Assembly: GCA_033030425.1 (NCBI GenBank)
Contig: JAUFSD010000007.1
Span: 1,116,001 to 1,180,000, forward strand
Source: Verpa conica
Lineage: Eukaryota; Ascomycota; Pezizomycetes; Pezizales; Morchellaceae
Length of the DNA stretch: 64,000 nucleotides
Direction: 5' to 3'
Part shown: in pieces, positions 11,346-24,900 of the stretch
Position numbering within the stretch: the stretch's first letter is position 1
Layout of the letters: every line of letters starts with the position of its first letter
Program-made: the position numbers and the translations under genes
Notes under the pieces: model-generated
What the model was told of the DNA's origin: nothing
What the model saw: the letters and a program-made list of their open reading frames with translations, nothing else
Database searches by the model: none

Positions 11346-12819
11346 ATGAATACAACAACAATAAATCCCCCAATCCTCCCCCCTCCCCCTCCTCTCTCAA
11401 CACTTACACCACTTCCCCCGCTTGTACCCCCAATTCCGGATTCGATCCTACTGCTCGCCGCACCGGTAGTTGCCTACTGGTGCATGTCCTTGGTCTTTCA
11501 CTTTCTAGACACTAATGACCTCCTTTCCCGCTATCGATTACACACACCCGCCGAGGTACTAAAACGAAATCATGTGTCTCGTGGGGAGGTTATGCGAGAT
11601 GTGATCGTGCAGCAGATCATTCAATCCGTTGTTGGTTGGGTAATCAGCTTGTCTGAGGGAATTGAAATGAGGGGGGCCGAGTGGTGGGAGGTCTTGAAAC
11701 TTTACTCAAAGTTCTTGCAAGCAGAGCGATGGGTTACAGGCGTACTTCAGATGGTAGGGATCAATACAGCAGAATTGGAGCAGAAGATCGTCGCAGGAGT
11801 TACGGCAGTTGGTGCGGGCAGTTTTTTTGAGGTGATTGTGCAACTTTTGGGACTGGAACCGACAGATAACGGGAATTGGAGATATAAGCTCGTTGAAATC
11901 GCGTACTGGTATATTTTCCCCGCTGCTCGCATGTGGTTCGCCATTTTTGTTCTCGACACCTGGCAGTACTTTCTGCACAGGCTCATGCACGAATCAAAAT
12001 GGCTTTATAGTGAGTTACACCTCGTCACCTTTCGTCACTCAGTTTCTCTCTCGTTTCGTTCCTAATTGGGTCGGACTAGGAACCTTCCACTCACGACATC
12101 ATCGTCTTTACGTGCCTTACGCGTTTGGTGCGCTCTACAACCATCCTTTTGAGGGCCTCTTGATGGACACGCTTGGTGCGGGTATAGCTTTCAAAATGTC
12201 AGGCCTAAAGGTGCGCGGCGGCGTGTTTTTCTTCACATTTTCCACTATGAAGACGGTCGATGATCACTGTGGATACTCTCTCCCATTCGACCCTCTACAG
12301 TACTTTTTCTGGAACAACGCTGGCTATCATGATATCCATCACCAGGGTTGGGGCATCAAGGTCCGTTCAATTCTCTAATTCTATATAACTAGACAAATTA
12401 CTGATTACTTGCAGACAAATTTCTCGCAACCTTTCTTTATTTGTTGGGATCGCTGGCTCGGAACCCAATGGACAGGCGGTGACGTTTCAGCGCGGTACGA
12501 GGCATCTCGTGAAAGGGCAGAAGCAGCAGTAGCACGTGATGTTGAGTTCCCAGAGCAGAAAGACAACATCACAAACTCCACGAAAGGAGTATCGACATCA
12601 TCATATGTCAATGGGGGCGCAAATGGTTACGCGAATGGTGGACTGAAGCCAAGGATACCTAATGGAAAACCGAGAATACAAGCTGAAGAGTCGAGGAGGC
12701 AAGTTCTCGAGAGCGAGGGTGCGAGAGTGCTATATGAGGAAGACCGAGAGGAGCAGCAAGTAGAGGAGCAAATGGAGCGAGAGCGAAGAGATCGGTGGTT
12801 AGATGGAGAGGCAAGGTAA
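11346..12819 (+). CDS. SUR2: SUR2-type sphingoid base C4-hydroxylase (fatty acid hydroxylase superfamily)
   Basis: Three exons, 11346-12009, 12080-12360 and 12415-12819, give 449 aa. Introns of 70 bp (GTGAGT...CTAG) and 54 bp (GTCCGT...GCAG) keep phase. Family members are ER membrane di-iron enzymes that hydroxylate dihydrosphingosine at C4 to make phytosphingosine for ceramides. The three His clusters are present: HRLMH at 211-215, HSRHH at 225-229 and HDIHH at 305-309. They are linked by the diagnostic RLYVPYAFGALYNHP stretch. Hydrophobic segments lie near residues 30-55, 85-105 and 180-205. The N-terminus is a Pro/Thr-rich extension. The last exon encodes a long charged tail (Glu/Arg-rich, about 100 aa) that is absent from the shorter yeast enzyme (about 350 aa). 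The first intron splits the codon just after HESKWLY, which then reads R-T-F-H. Confidence 0.93.
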
Positions 12820-15800
12820 TATTGTAAGTTGACTTGAAAGTAGGTTGCATGTGCGAAGAGTATGCAAGTTGTTTCTATTTCTTTCCTACACCCACTCCTG
12901 TGTCGTCATTTTTATCTATACTTTGCATTTCTAACTTACCCTTATTTATTCACTTCTTTCCCTTACTATGGCCCTCTTCGTTTCTTTGTTATTTGTATTG
13001 TTCACTGCATGTGTGAAACGGTGGGTTGGTTGGGGTTTTTCTTTTCATTCTTTTCATTGATTGATACGTTGGACGGTATTGGGTACGGGAATGCGGTCGG
13101 GTACGAATAAGCATAATATTGCAGAAACAACAAGCCTAGTGACTTGGAGGTACCGTCCTAGGAAGGGGGGTGGCTAGCGGGGACTGCAGGTGGGGTTCTT
13201 GGGACGGGACAGATATGTTTCGGTGTAATCGGATTATAACAACTTTTTTCTGTTGCTTTTATTTCTTTTTGAATTTTAGGGGGGACTTTTTTTTGTTCTT
13301 ATTTCTCTTTAGGTCTGGGTTATCCGGGCTGTTAATACGTGGATCATGATCAACAGTGTGCGAAAGAGCGATTTTGTATGAGGGGAAATGCGAGTTGAGC
13401 ATGAAAACCCGAGGAAGACAGAGAGGGGAGATATTAACGCTATATATATGTAATTGTATAACTCACCAGACTCGACTCTGTCTACCTATTTGTTTTTATG
13501 TCTCTTATGTTAAAGCTTTTGTGGGCATATTAATTGATACCTGGGTCGTTCAATTATTTTCCGTTCACATGTCTTTATACGTCTTGGTAAGTATGTTGGG
13601 CTTTTTTTTCCTAGGTGTTTGTGTGGGTCATGGCTCGTTCAAGGGGGTGAAAAAGTGTGTTTTATGAGTACTGATGGGTGTGAAGTAGGAAGGGAGGTTA
13701 CTGGTTTGGTATTTGCTTTTTGAGGTGTTTAGAGCATGGGTGTATGTCAAAAAAAATCAACTCAAACATAACAAAGGCCGCATATCACATGTTAGCACCA
13801 GCACTCAGCGATCTTCACAATGGGGATAGGAGAAGTTGGCGAACAAATAGATGAGGCTGTGATAAAATCATGGCCATATAAGTGGACGGAGGATGAGACG
13901 ATGGGACGGATATCATGAACTGTGGTCAGGCCAGGTGGGTCGATGCGAAAGTGAGGTGGTGTTTGCTCCCGGACCTCCCACATGTCAGACGTTATCTGGG
14001 TACCTGACTAACGGAACGGGGATCTTAAGGCTGATGCAAGGCTATCTTGACGTCAACCCGTAAACACAGACGTATTGTCGCACATCAACCACGGGCCTAG
14101 AGATAATTCTACCGAGTACAATAGCTAATTGACAGTTTAATAAAATTTATTCCGGGAGTGCTCATAGTTTTTAGAACAGCCAATGGACGATCTACGGCGA
14201 GAGATCAGCATAAACTAGTAAAGTTCACGATTGTCTTCTATTGACTGGTTGGTTATCTAATCTAGATGAAAACGCCATAGCTCTTTTCCTGTTCTCTTGT
14301 TTTATCTATAGAGTATATTTTAATCTATTGGTATACGCACCTAGAGTCACTCGGATTCAGACCAACGGCTAGTCCACCCAAATCCCAGCTGATGTCATCT
14401 CAACTACTTACAGTTACACGAGCCTATGGCATCCCTAGCACGCATCAATTGAGGTGCGGCATGTCTCATGATTTGCGACACAGATCGTTTTTCGCTCCCC
14501 CCCTCTGCAGGAACACAGCCGCGTGGTGCGGGAGATATATGGTACCGAGAACCCACGCGGCCTGAATCAATCTGAGCCAATCGTTCACAAAAGTCGGAAT
14601 TCTTAAGAATAATGAATAAACATTTGCTTTCAAGCCCCATTCCCCGAACAAAATCTCTATATAAACAAGTTTCTGTAACCCATCAGCTGTTTCTCCTATG
14701 AAAAGCTTATCTTAATGCATTCTGCGTTTCGTGGACCAATGCTCGAATAACCTCGCTTTCTTCTGTGATACCCAGTACGGTGTCCCCACAATTCATCTCC
14801 AAGACGCGAGTTCATCTCAAGAAATATCTTTGAGAGTTAATATCCTCCCGTAGGCTATTCTAACAAGGTATGTAGTTAAGGGCATTTCATCAAGGTACTA
14901 GTTGGATGGTTATGCCTTGGTTCATCTTGGTGAAGCCCGGGGCAATAATTAAGGATAACGCGGATTATACTGCTAGGCTAACCCTAGTCCTGAGATACAT
15001 GAATCCACGGAGCTGTTAAGGGGTATGCTATTAGATCTACCTATTAGCGAGTTTATAAAGGGCATGATGTTCACTGGCAAAACGCACAGATCACCCAGTG
15101 TCGTATCTCATTGGCTGGCTGTGTTATTGGGTCATGGGATAAGCACACCATGTCTAACAAGTTCTTAGAGTAAACCGGAATAAGAAATAGGATTTGCTAG
15201 AGGTCGGATAAATCAGCCGATATACTATTTGGTGTTTTATTTAGGTTAGTTACTATAGTTGAGGGGCTCCATGAACCTTTAGACATGTGCAGTTATACTT
15301 AAACTATTAAAGACCTACAAGTTAGTATCAATGTTTCTAAAAAAGTCTAGTAATATCACACCTAGCAGTACTATGGGCGAAAGGCTATATATAGTCAATA
15401 GATAAGGATTTTTTTAAAAAAAGGAAAATGTTGTATTATGGGTATCGAATAAGTATAGTGCCAAGTGCAAGCAGGTTTTGGGTCTATGATGTAGAAGGCT
15501 TCGCCTCCAGGAGCATATATATATAGGGCCCATAGGAGCCTTTAGTCTACTCTCTCGCACTCTCTATTTTACAACAGAAAATCTAACATGTACTTATGAT
15601 TAATTCATTCATTCAACAGAAAATCTAAAGCCTTCTCGAGTGATATTCTATGACTCATGCTCACGACTTTTACCAAATTTAATTATATATAGAATGAGGG
15701 CGGTACTTATCTAATAGAGGTCTAGTAATAGGATCAGCTAGCTTAAAAGTGTGAATTTTTATCTACAAGCTCCACTTGAAGTGATGTAAAATATTAGTCT

Positions 15801-17141
15801 AGGCTATTCCCTTTGCCCTAGCAAAAGGTAACCTATTACCAGAGTGTTTAGAGATAATACCGCCATTGGTAACCCTTCATGCATATAACTTGACTCTTTA
15901 TTTAATTCAGTTTAATCAATTTTATTATTGTTTACAATGAGGGAAAAAGAGCCAACTTCAATTTACATTTTTGTACTTGATCCTCGAATTTATTTCCAGA
16001 CAGAGAAATATAGATACTTGTAATCATACGGTAGCTATTTTAGTAGAAAACAGAAGATTAATGGACAATGTTCCCCATACTGTATTGCTATTTCCTTGGT
16101 CTACTTATATATCTATTCTCGGTAGCTTCTTTGATGGCACGAGAACTTCAAGTGGCCCCACCAAAAGAACCCACCACTGTCACAAAAGATCCCTAGGGGA
16201 GATACTGCAAGAGAGCGAACTCAAAATAAAATAGGATCTACAAGAGAGGAAGTGATGTTAACAAGAAAGTTAATGTAAAAGTTAAAGCCGCGATAAGTCA
16301 CCTCACCTCAGTCTAGATAATAACCCGCTTTCGACTTATAGATTGACAACATTAGTCCAATGAGGTCTTTCATCATTTATAGAAACTATAAATGTCAATG
16401 GTAATAAGATTCGTTACCGTAAAAATTAGGGATAATTACTCCATATAGGTGTTATAACTAAAACATTACGTCATCACACCATATGCATATAACACAGACA
16501 CTATTAACCCGAGTACATGGTTTACGCTTTCGTCCAAAGATTTAGAGAAGGGCGTCCAATTCCTACGCAGTATACACTTCCATTTAACAACCCAAGTCCT
16601 TTGAAAAGAGATATCTCTGAATACCCTATCGCAATAACCACCACTAGATTCCATATTCTCGCAAGAAGCAAACCTGTCCCAACACTGTAAAAACCCTAGT
16701 AAATAATACTATGCTCAGAAGATGAGACAAAGGAAAAGATGATGAATGATTGTAAGAATAAAAAAAACCTTTTATAGCCCCTAGAAGAATGCTTTTCGTG
16801 AGTATTTTGGTTTTCACCTACACCCAAAAAGACAGCTAGCCATGCCATGGATGTACGCCCGCCTAAACAAGACCTGAGATATAGAATATAAGAAATGACA
16901 GTATATGGCGAAGTATATAGCAATGATAGCAAAAAATAGCCCAAAAACCCCACAATTTTTACATCGCCAAAGGTAGCGTACACAATGAATGAAATATGCG
17001 CCACTAAAACTTGGTAAGTCCAGTCAAAAGAAAGAAACAAAGGAGAAATAATATAGCCGTATGTCCGTAAGTTCATCAACAAAATGTATCATGGGATGAA
17101 AAAAAAAAAATAGTGGTAGGCTCTCCCCCCCCTCACCACCT
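12820..17141. other. gene desert with one solo LTR
   Basis: T-rich sequence follows the SUR2-like gene (about 12870-13330). The rest is AT-rich, with only short chance frames on both strands. None of the frames between 13.3 and 16.7 kb resembles a known domain, although some give hydrophobic low-complexity translations (for example 16696-17082, minus). The only supported mobile feature is the solo LTR at 15429-15576. Confidence 0.45.
15424..15581. mobile_element. solo LTR (148 bp) with 5-bp target-site duplication
   Basis: The element runs 15429-15576. It starts TGTTGTA and ends TACAACA, perfect 7-bp inverted termini with the TG...CA ends of retrotransposon LTRs. It is flanked on both sides by GAAAA (15424-15428 and 15577-15581), a 5-bp target-site duplication. 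Inside there is a TATATATATA promoter-like tract at about 15514-15525, followed by a CT-rich initiator-like region. The size suits a small Ty1/copia-type or degenerate LTR. No internal retroelement coding region is nearby, so it is read as a solo LTR left by LTR-LTR recombination. Confidence 0.7.
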
Positions 17142-18909
17142 CTAAATAACAACACCACTCAAGTATCCCAGCTCGTCTACCAGTTCGTTTCTCCAGGCCA
17201 ACTCGCCAGCAACTTCCTCTCGTAGACAGGAGAGTGGTTTCGGACCGCCAGGCATTCCCGAATATGCTGATTCGTTTAGGATAACGTCGCCAGCGTACTT
17301 CCCAATGTCTCTATTGCCACCAGGCACGTTTGAAACCTCATCGAAATTATAGTACTTTGGATACACACGTTCACTATGTTGATAAGGGGTAGTGATACCA
17401 AGGCCATCGACAGGTGTGTCGACTTCGTACGCATCTTCCCCTTCTTCCTCTTCGTCATCACTAGAGCAGCTCTCTTCTGGGGAAAAAGCCGACTGGACCA
17501 TAGGAGAACATGTGCAGGAGTCCTCGTTACAAGAACAATTAGAAGTTAAGGAGTGAATTAGGGAGGGTGATGTATCTGTGGTTTCTGTTGTTTTATTGCT
17601 AGCATCGGAAGTGCTTCTCGGCATCTGTGGTCGTGGGTCCGGAATAGGAAGGGCTTGTGTGTTGACCGATATCGGAGAATGATAGTAGGCCCTTGCAGGC
17701 TGAGTACGGCGCGATATATCATTGACTAGTCCTGTTGATGACTCTTCTCTAAGATATCCAACAATGTCTGAGACGTTGTGATTAGGCTCTAAAGACGCAG
17801 GTGCTTTTGTATTAAGCGGGGTTTCTTCTCCAAACCCCGACGGTATTACTTCTCCAGCTCTATTTCCCTTGGTGTTGACCACCTTGGGAGCTTTATCCCC
17901 ATCATCCGATCCAATCTTGTTCCTGCCACGAAAAAAGCCTGATGTCTTCTTTACCAGAGACCATTTTCTCTTCGTGGTAGTTTCCTCAGCAGGAGTAGTA
18001 GACCCGTTACTTTCGCCGCCAAAAAACATTGACGAAACGCGACGGGCACTCTTCTCCTTGATTCTTTCTCTCAAACTTCCTGAATTATTACGAGAGTGTG
18101 TTGGGTGTTCTGGTACTCTTCGAGGTTCCTCGAATTCCCTTCCTCCATCGTCCCCACTACCCCCAAAAACAGAGGCTCCAATGACACTAACTGGCGATAT
18201 TGTCTTTTCTCTATCATCAAGTGGAGATACTGGAGATGCTGGAGCCTTGGCCGGTAGATAAACATGTGGAGGTGGAGGTGGCGGAGGGGGCTTGGCGACC
18301 GAAGGTGGAAGCTCGATTGGTACGTAAAGAATTGATACCAGCCGACCTGTTCTCGGATCAACAGTTACGAGATCCGGTGATGAACCAGGGTCTGACATGC
18401 AACATTTCGAGTCCAGCAAAAACTATCAAATGGTTAAATTAAACCGTTAGTAATGTAAAGATTAAGCTAAAAGTAATTTTTTTTGAGGAGAAACTAACGT
18501 AGTATGTGTATTCAGAGCCCATCTCAAGCCCGCCTTTGTCAGTAATCATATACTTCCAGACCCCTCTACCGACGCGAATGTCCTGTTCCATAACAAAAGC
18601 CGTGCGGAAGTTGTCCCAAGATCCTAGCAAGTGCACGGTTTGGGGTGTCGTTCCTGCAGGGAGGACTCTGCTTATTGTCAGACCTGGAAGCGCAAAACAA
18701 GAAAACGTGGGGGGCTGCAGGCACACAAAGAGCCGAGCTCTTAATGATAGCAATCATAGTGGGGGATTCGGTACATGACCAACAAAAATAGGACGGAAGG
18801 TAGCCAGGCTATGAGATAAAAGAAACAGGAAAACAAACATCCGAAATGAAACTAGAGCTCTTTCATTTCTCCCATTATTAGAGCTTGTTCTTGAGTACGT
18901 AGTTGACAT
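17142..18909 (-). CDS. E-set/CBM48-like domain protein with long disordered tail
   Basis: The last two exons are firm: 18499-18683 and 17142-18422, with a 76-bp intron (GTTAGT...GATAG). They encode a carbohydrate-binding-like beta-sandwich segment. Its signature is TVHLLGSWDNF, then GVWKYMI, GGLEMGSEYTYY and the C-terminal strand RLVSILYVPIE. This pattern belongs to an ascomycete family resembling the glycogen-binding domain of AMPK-beta/Mdg1 proteins. The remaining 350 or so residues are disordered: a Pro-rich run, Ser/Lys-rich basic stretches, a small Cys cluster (CSCNEDSCTCSP), an acidic run and a conserved-looking C-terminus (ELAWRNELVDELGYLSGVVI). A likely first exon begins with ATG at 18909 (MSTTYSRTSS). 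Its junction to 18683 is not resolved, since two acceptors (near 18717 and at 18684) fit. Carbohydrate or protein binding is inferred. Confidence 0.75.
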
Positions 18910-21900
18910 CTTTTTCTCTTCTGTGGTTATAGCAGTTCGCCTTCTTAATAACAAGAACTGATTCAGTCAAAGACCCGGCGAGCCCCGTGTAGATTTTTGC
19001 CGACCCTACTATGGCTGATAGATTGTATGAGTTGCACGCGATTCCGAAGACGAATATCGAAATTACTGAAGGGAAAATATTAATGAAAGCTCAACAGTGC
19101 GCATTGTACTCGATTTCTAGGGGGTAATTGATTCAATAACGAGGATGGTTCACAAACCTCTTTACTTCCGTAGACTTTTAACTTCTGCGATATCCCCTAA
19201 CTTTGATGCCCCTATCCGTCTATCTTCCTTCGCTTTAGAGGGAAATGCACTTGGGTTCCAGGAATCTGCTATGCAGGTAGCCGTCCGAGTTGAGATCCCA
19301 CCCAAACAATAGTAGCTGAGCTGCAGAAAGCAGATAGCCAGCGGTGCCTATGCAGCGGTCGGGAACTTGAAGCCGGCAAATATAAAGGGTATTTCAAGAT
19401 AGATGGTATGGTGAGAAGAAACGAAATCGGATTTTCATTTCATTGCCGGCGATGTTTGAAGATGTATGAAGAAAAGTATGATACAGGGAGTACACCACCG
19501 ATGGATTGTGGGATGGGGGGGGCAAAAACTGGCAGATGGTTGGTTTAAAGGAGCTGAAGGCTGCCCAGCAGGATATTGCTAGAGAAGGCTTGACAGGTCC
19601 GCGAAGCACAGCTGCACGGCCAGCAGAAGCAGACGATGTACTCGGCGCAAATGCAGCCAGCCAACAGCGACTCCGATCAACCAGTCCCGAGAGCGTAGAG
19701 GGCGATATGTCGTGACTGGTGGTGTCACTGGTGTGGACGGTGTTTTGCAATTGCTTTTGCCTCAGACCGAGCCGGTAGGCATCAGCCATTCGGAGACTAG
19801 AGCAGAGAATAAAAGGCAAATTTGAAATTTCCCTGGGCAAGCAGCCCTGATCTGTCCCAGGATATTCGACAAGATTGGACAATCGACCCCCCCTTTCAGC
19901 GACTCGCCTCGGGCCTGGTTGGGCTCTGCCGGGGGGATCTAGCCCTTTCAAGGCTTCGCGATGTCCTTGGTTTTGCAGTGTTGATATAATAACACAGCTG
20001 TTTGTTTCTTTCCTCTGATTTCCTCAGCTCTATCGCCATTCTCGCCCCGTTGCTGCGGCAGCAAGACCACGAACTGCACGAACCAACACCCCAAAGGGCT
20101 CTCCACGGTCATACTCACTATCACCATCCCAGCCAGCCAGGCGCCAAAGCAGCCGTGGGCCAACCAACACGCTCCTCGCGCACGTTGGTGACATGGGTAG
20201 GCGAACCCAAATGTCCATGACGCCAAAATTGCTTGGCCTTGCAAACATGCAGGGCCAAATGACTGGTCAGGTTTCTAATAGCTGGAACAGGGGGGCCGAT
20301 TCGCTAGATCCCTTCCGCGAATCTAGAGGATGATGGCCTGGGTGGCGGGCCAGAGCTCGTTCTTGGTGAAGATTCTTTGTTATCATGATGTCTCTTTTTT
20401 TTCTTTCTTCTTGCGGTGTTTATATTTCTCTATGTTTTAATGTCAACTTCCCCCACACCACGGCCGCATTTCGATATAATATCGTAGTGGGGCCATACAA
20501 ATCAACCTGCTGGAATGCGGTAAATACAAACGGTTTTAGCGTTTCTAGTTTCTAGTTTCAGCCGCAGAAACTGGGGCACACCCAGCTCCATGATTACCGA
20601 AGCGCAAAACTGAGCCAGTGTTGTACAGCGTCAAGATCGTCGCCTCTGTCTCAGAGAGACATTGTAATCCAGTCGATTGTTCGGACTCCCGCTTGATCAG
20701 CGTGCCTTCATCTCTTGCGGCATTTCGGGCAACGTGTCTCCCTTGCCATAAACATCGTGGCATGCTTCGAGTAAAGTATCGATCTATTTGAACATCTAGT
20801 AAAGTTTCGAATATGTAGTCAATTCTCTTGAAACTTCTTCATTTTGTTGTGTAGGGTGTGGTCCCCGGCTAAAAAATCTAATCTTAAGTCCCGAGATCAG
20901 ATCGGGTTATGGGACCTTGCATATGGTAGGCCCCCCGCATCTATTTGTTTACCCGACCCGTAGACCGGCCGAATTCTCGACAATCGACTCTTTCTCGGGT
21001 CGGGGCAACTCGTGTTTCGGCTATTTGTCTCTAAACTCCTGCAGGTAGATAGCTCCGTCTATTTATCTGGCGAGGGTGCGTCTAATTTCCTCGCAGCCCG
21101 GGCCCCCGGCACCACCGAGTGACGATCGATATTGTGACGTTATTTCTGGCTTTGGAAGGTTCCATGGATCAGCTTGAATGCTTAGGTGCCCCCGTCCAGT
21201 AAACTTAGACTTGCAATCGTCAATCGTATTGGTGATAATATTTGGTGAATGGGCATAAAGTAAATTAGCATGAGAGGCGGCAACCAGTCAAATAGACCTG
21301 CCTAGAACGTATGTTGGATTTGTTGGATTCAGAGCCCGCCGAAAGCAAACCTAACCCTGGTCTATATCCAGTCGGAGTTTCTGGTTCGACGCCATTTTTC
21401 GATCTCAAACCGTGAGCCTACCGCCAGGTATTACAATATTCACACTTTCAAGATAAAAGATACCCCCCAATGTGCCGGAATCCGGCGGGGCCGAAAGCGC
21501 GTACACGTAAGTCCATTCCCTATTCTCTAGTGATACCAGGCGCTGATCTTATTGATACTTCTTTAACTGAGGTAGATTATAACTTAGGCGCCTACTTAAT
21601 TACGAGTAGATTTTTCCCTTAGCATGAATCGCCTGCGCACAAGTTGGGGCCAGTAGCGGGGTGGATAACAAAGCATTGTCCTCTAGAGATAGGCGTATGG
21701 AACAACCTGTAACAAGGAGAGGCGGAGGTATCAGAAAAGTAAACACAGATGCGCCTAGGCCGTTAAAAAAAAAAAAGACAGCTGCCCAATGCCCAAGCGA
21801 GGTGGTGACTGAAAAAGAAAATTCTTCTCTTGCAAGATGCAATGTGGATGCCCAATGATATGGGGCGGGGATGGGCTGTAAGAAAGATGCACTATGAGGG

Positions 21901-24900
21901 GCTGTAAGAAAGTTCTGGGTCAATAGATAGCAATGATACTCGGGTATGTGTTACAGACAGGGTTCTCATTGGAGGTGATATCTACAATGCCTATCGATTG
22001 GTGAGTAAGATTTGCATGCCTGTCCCGAGTATTATCTTCCCCGGTTTGGCCCACTCATCGAGTATTGGGCCATCGTTTCGGCCGCCAAATATAGACCAAT
22101 TATCTCTATAAAAGTGTATCTCCGCTTCAAAGAGGAAAGACACTCATTTAAAGGCTTCTGAATTATGCGGGTTTAATAACGTTTTATTTCCCATTCTTAT
22201 GGATCACATGGTATATATTCGAGTGATATACTATGGTCCACTAGTACCCTGCGTTCCATTCACAGAGCGCTGGCCATAATTCCTTTGTGGTAAATTTATT
22301 ATTATGAGTTTGTTCAGAGAACCTGATCGGGGGTTCTTCTGCGTTTAGACTCCTAGCGATGTATATCCCCTATCGAAAGTCATCTGTTGGAATAGGTTCT
22401 CCCGCCTTAACTATATACAGTGCACTATTTTAAATTAGTACATATGTTTGTGTCTTTTGGGGCCCCCCTAATTGGACTGGCATTATCCAATAGGAATCAG
22501 GGTCGGAAGTACCTCTTTTGCTTCCAAAAGCTGTTTTAGTAGCCTCTAGTAAATCACCATACTATGGAGGGGTCTCCATAGCTATCTCTAAATGGCATGA
22601 ATCCTCTTATACTCATTTATGTTTTCTACAGTACGCTATTTAAGTTTCTCGCTACCTGTCCCCATAGCATTCTTTATAGCTACACTAGATTTAATTCAAG
22701 ATATTAAAATCCTCCGTTTCTTGGTATGAAAAAGGATGCCATACAACCCTATCACAAGACGTCAAGTCATCCGGCCATCTAAAAGTCTTCCAGGAATCAC
22801 TGTCGGAATAATAGTTACCGTTTTTTCGTTTGTTGGAATTATTGGGGTATTAATGTTTTTGTACGCCCGCCAGCGTGTTTATCGAGAAGTGGTCTGTCCT
22901 ACGGCCCAAGCTAGAGTAACAGAGTTGGGTGAAACTGTAGAAGAGGTTGTAGTGATAGTTGCAGGTAATTACCACTATACTGGAGTGGAATAGGATGATG
23001 TGCTAATAAAAATGGATATGAAACAGAACCAGGTAGTAGTAGTGTCAGTTCGTCTAGTAGTAGTAGCGGTTGAGAAGACAATAGTTCCTGAGTATTCAGG
23101 CTCATCTGAATTGGTAGGTGTGACTTTGTCGGGGGCTAAATATATACTTAGTGGGCCGCGATTATAGCTTTGTGGGGGGGCTATATCGGGTGTTTCTTAG
23201 CTGGTTAACGTTGTCTATCAATAAAATATTAATTTAGTGAGGCTAGCTAGTCGTATATCCCCCTTGGTTACGTTAGGATAACTATTGACTAGGTGAATAT
23301 CAATTTAATAGGGCCTGTGTGAACTATGAATGGAAGGGGGGCCAAAGGGTTCGATGGGCTATTTACAGTGATGACTTGTTTATCATTGCTATTAGCTATA
23401 GGATATTGAGAATCTCCTCTTGTGTCCATCACTACATGTACACATAGGTAGGCTGCCATATGTGCTGTGTGATCGATTATTAGTCATAAATAATCACTCG
23501 ATACTTTATAGGGTGACAAATATCAGGCCACCTCACCTTTCAAGTACACGGTAGCTAAGGCCCTGAGATAAGTACCACTACACAGCTATGATAGATAAGA
23601 GGTGGAATATTGAACTAGGGAAAGAGCACATTAATAATTTGTGTACTATCTGCATTAGTCTATGTATTTTTGTGGAGGAAGATATCACATCAAGATGAGA
23701 CTTTTGGCTAGCTGACTGCTATGCGAGCGACCTGGTATTCTTGTCTCTCTACAAGATATGGTGATATAGCTGTATTCAGTATAGGCTTCGCTCTAGGGAA
23801 AATTCCTACATAATTTCTGGGGTATTTAGGTGGATAGTATATCAGCTGATTAGGTTCTGGAAGATTTTCAGGTCCATTCGTGCGGATTGCAGTCAACTCC
23901 AATAACAAGTAATAAAGTCCCTTCTATGTAGAATACAGTCACCCTTAACGCCAGTAACAAATAAAAAAAGGAAAAGTTTCTCTGATGCCTATTGCCAATA
24001 TATGGTATTCATATCTCTAGAGTTTCTGTGTATACTATTAACGCAGAGAGAGGTAAATTTGCGGATCTCTTTGTAAGATAGTAGTAGCTATTGTTAAGGT
24101 ACGCTCTAGTTTCTTCTAGGGCTAGACCTCGTAAGTATTTTTATTTTTATCTTCCAGAACTTGTGTACTTACCAAGCATGTCTTTCATACTCAAAACCAG
24201 GGGGAGGGAGCAACTGCTTGAGTCTTTCCTCTCTGATGCTCTGGCTCCTGTTCTGCATTTTTATGTGTGGTATCTTTGTCCTAAATGAGGGTTCGTGATT
24301 AATATATGCTTTTCGGAAAAATAGGGCCCTGTTTTCTCTGCTTACTTTGTGCCCTAGTTTAACGATGTTTCTCGAAATAAGCAAGTAGCTAAGCCCTACG
24401 CCCCAATGTCCTAGGAAGCTTGAGTTTCTTCGGGCTATTTTAGACTAGTTTATGGTCAATATACAGAAAATCATGGGGACTGGAGTTCAACATACAGGTT
24501 GTCTTTTTATTGATAGCTGTATGTATGTAAACATAATGACATTGAGAAAGATAAGAAACCAGATGAAGTTCAAAAGTGTCAAGCTGGGAAGCTCAAACGA
24601 CATTGATGCAACGTTAAACTGTATATTGGGGTTAAATATCGTGTGTGATTTGCGGTATGTCGGGATCTCGGGGCGAAGTTCTGGGGGGGTCAAAGAAGAA
24701 GGTGGTAGGTTTTTAGCCGATGTGTAGTACGAACTGAGTGTTATGGTATTCGGGTCATCGTTGCTTTATGTGTTATGTTTATAGTGCGTAGATGCTCATC
24801 AGGTTTATTTTCCTGCTTACCTAGGTTCCCCTCATCACGCTTTGGTGTAGGATTATTTTGGGTGTGGCTGGGGGTGTTGTAAAACCACAACCTATCAAAC

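Noticed and set aside
16696..17082. 128-codon hydrophobic minus-strand frame
   Set aside because: It is a low-complexity Phe/Leu/Ile/Ser translation of AT-rich DNA without family resemblance. It is treated as chance.
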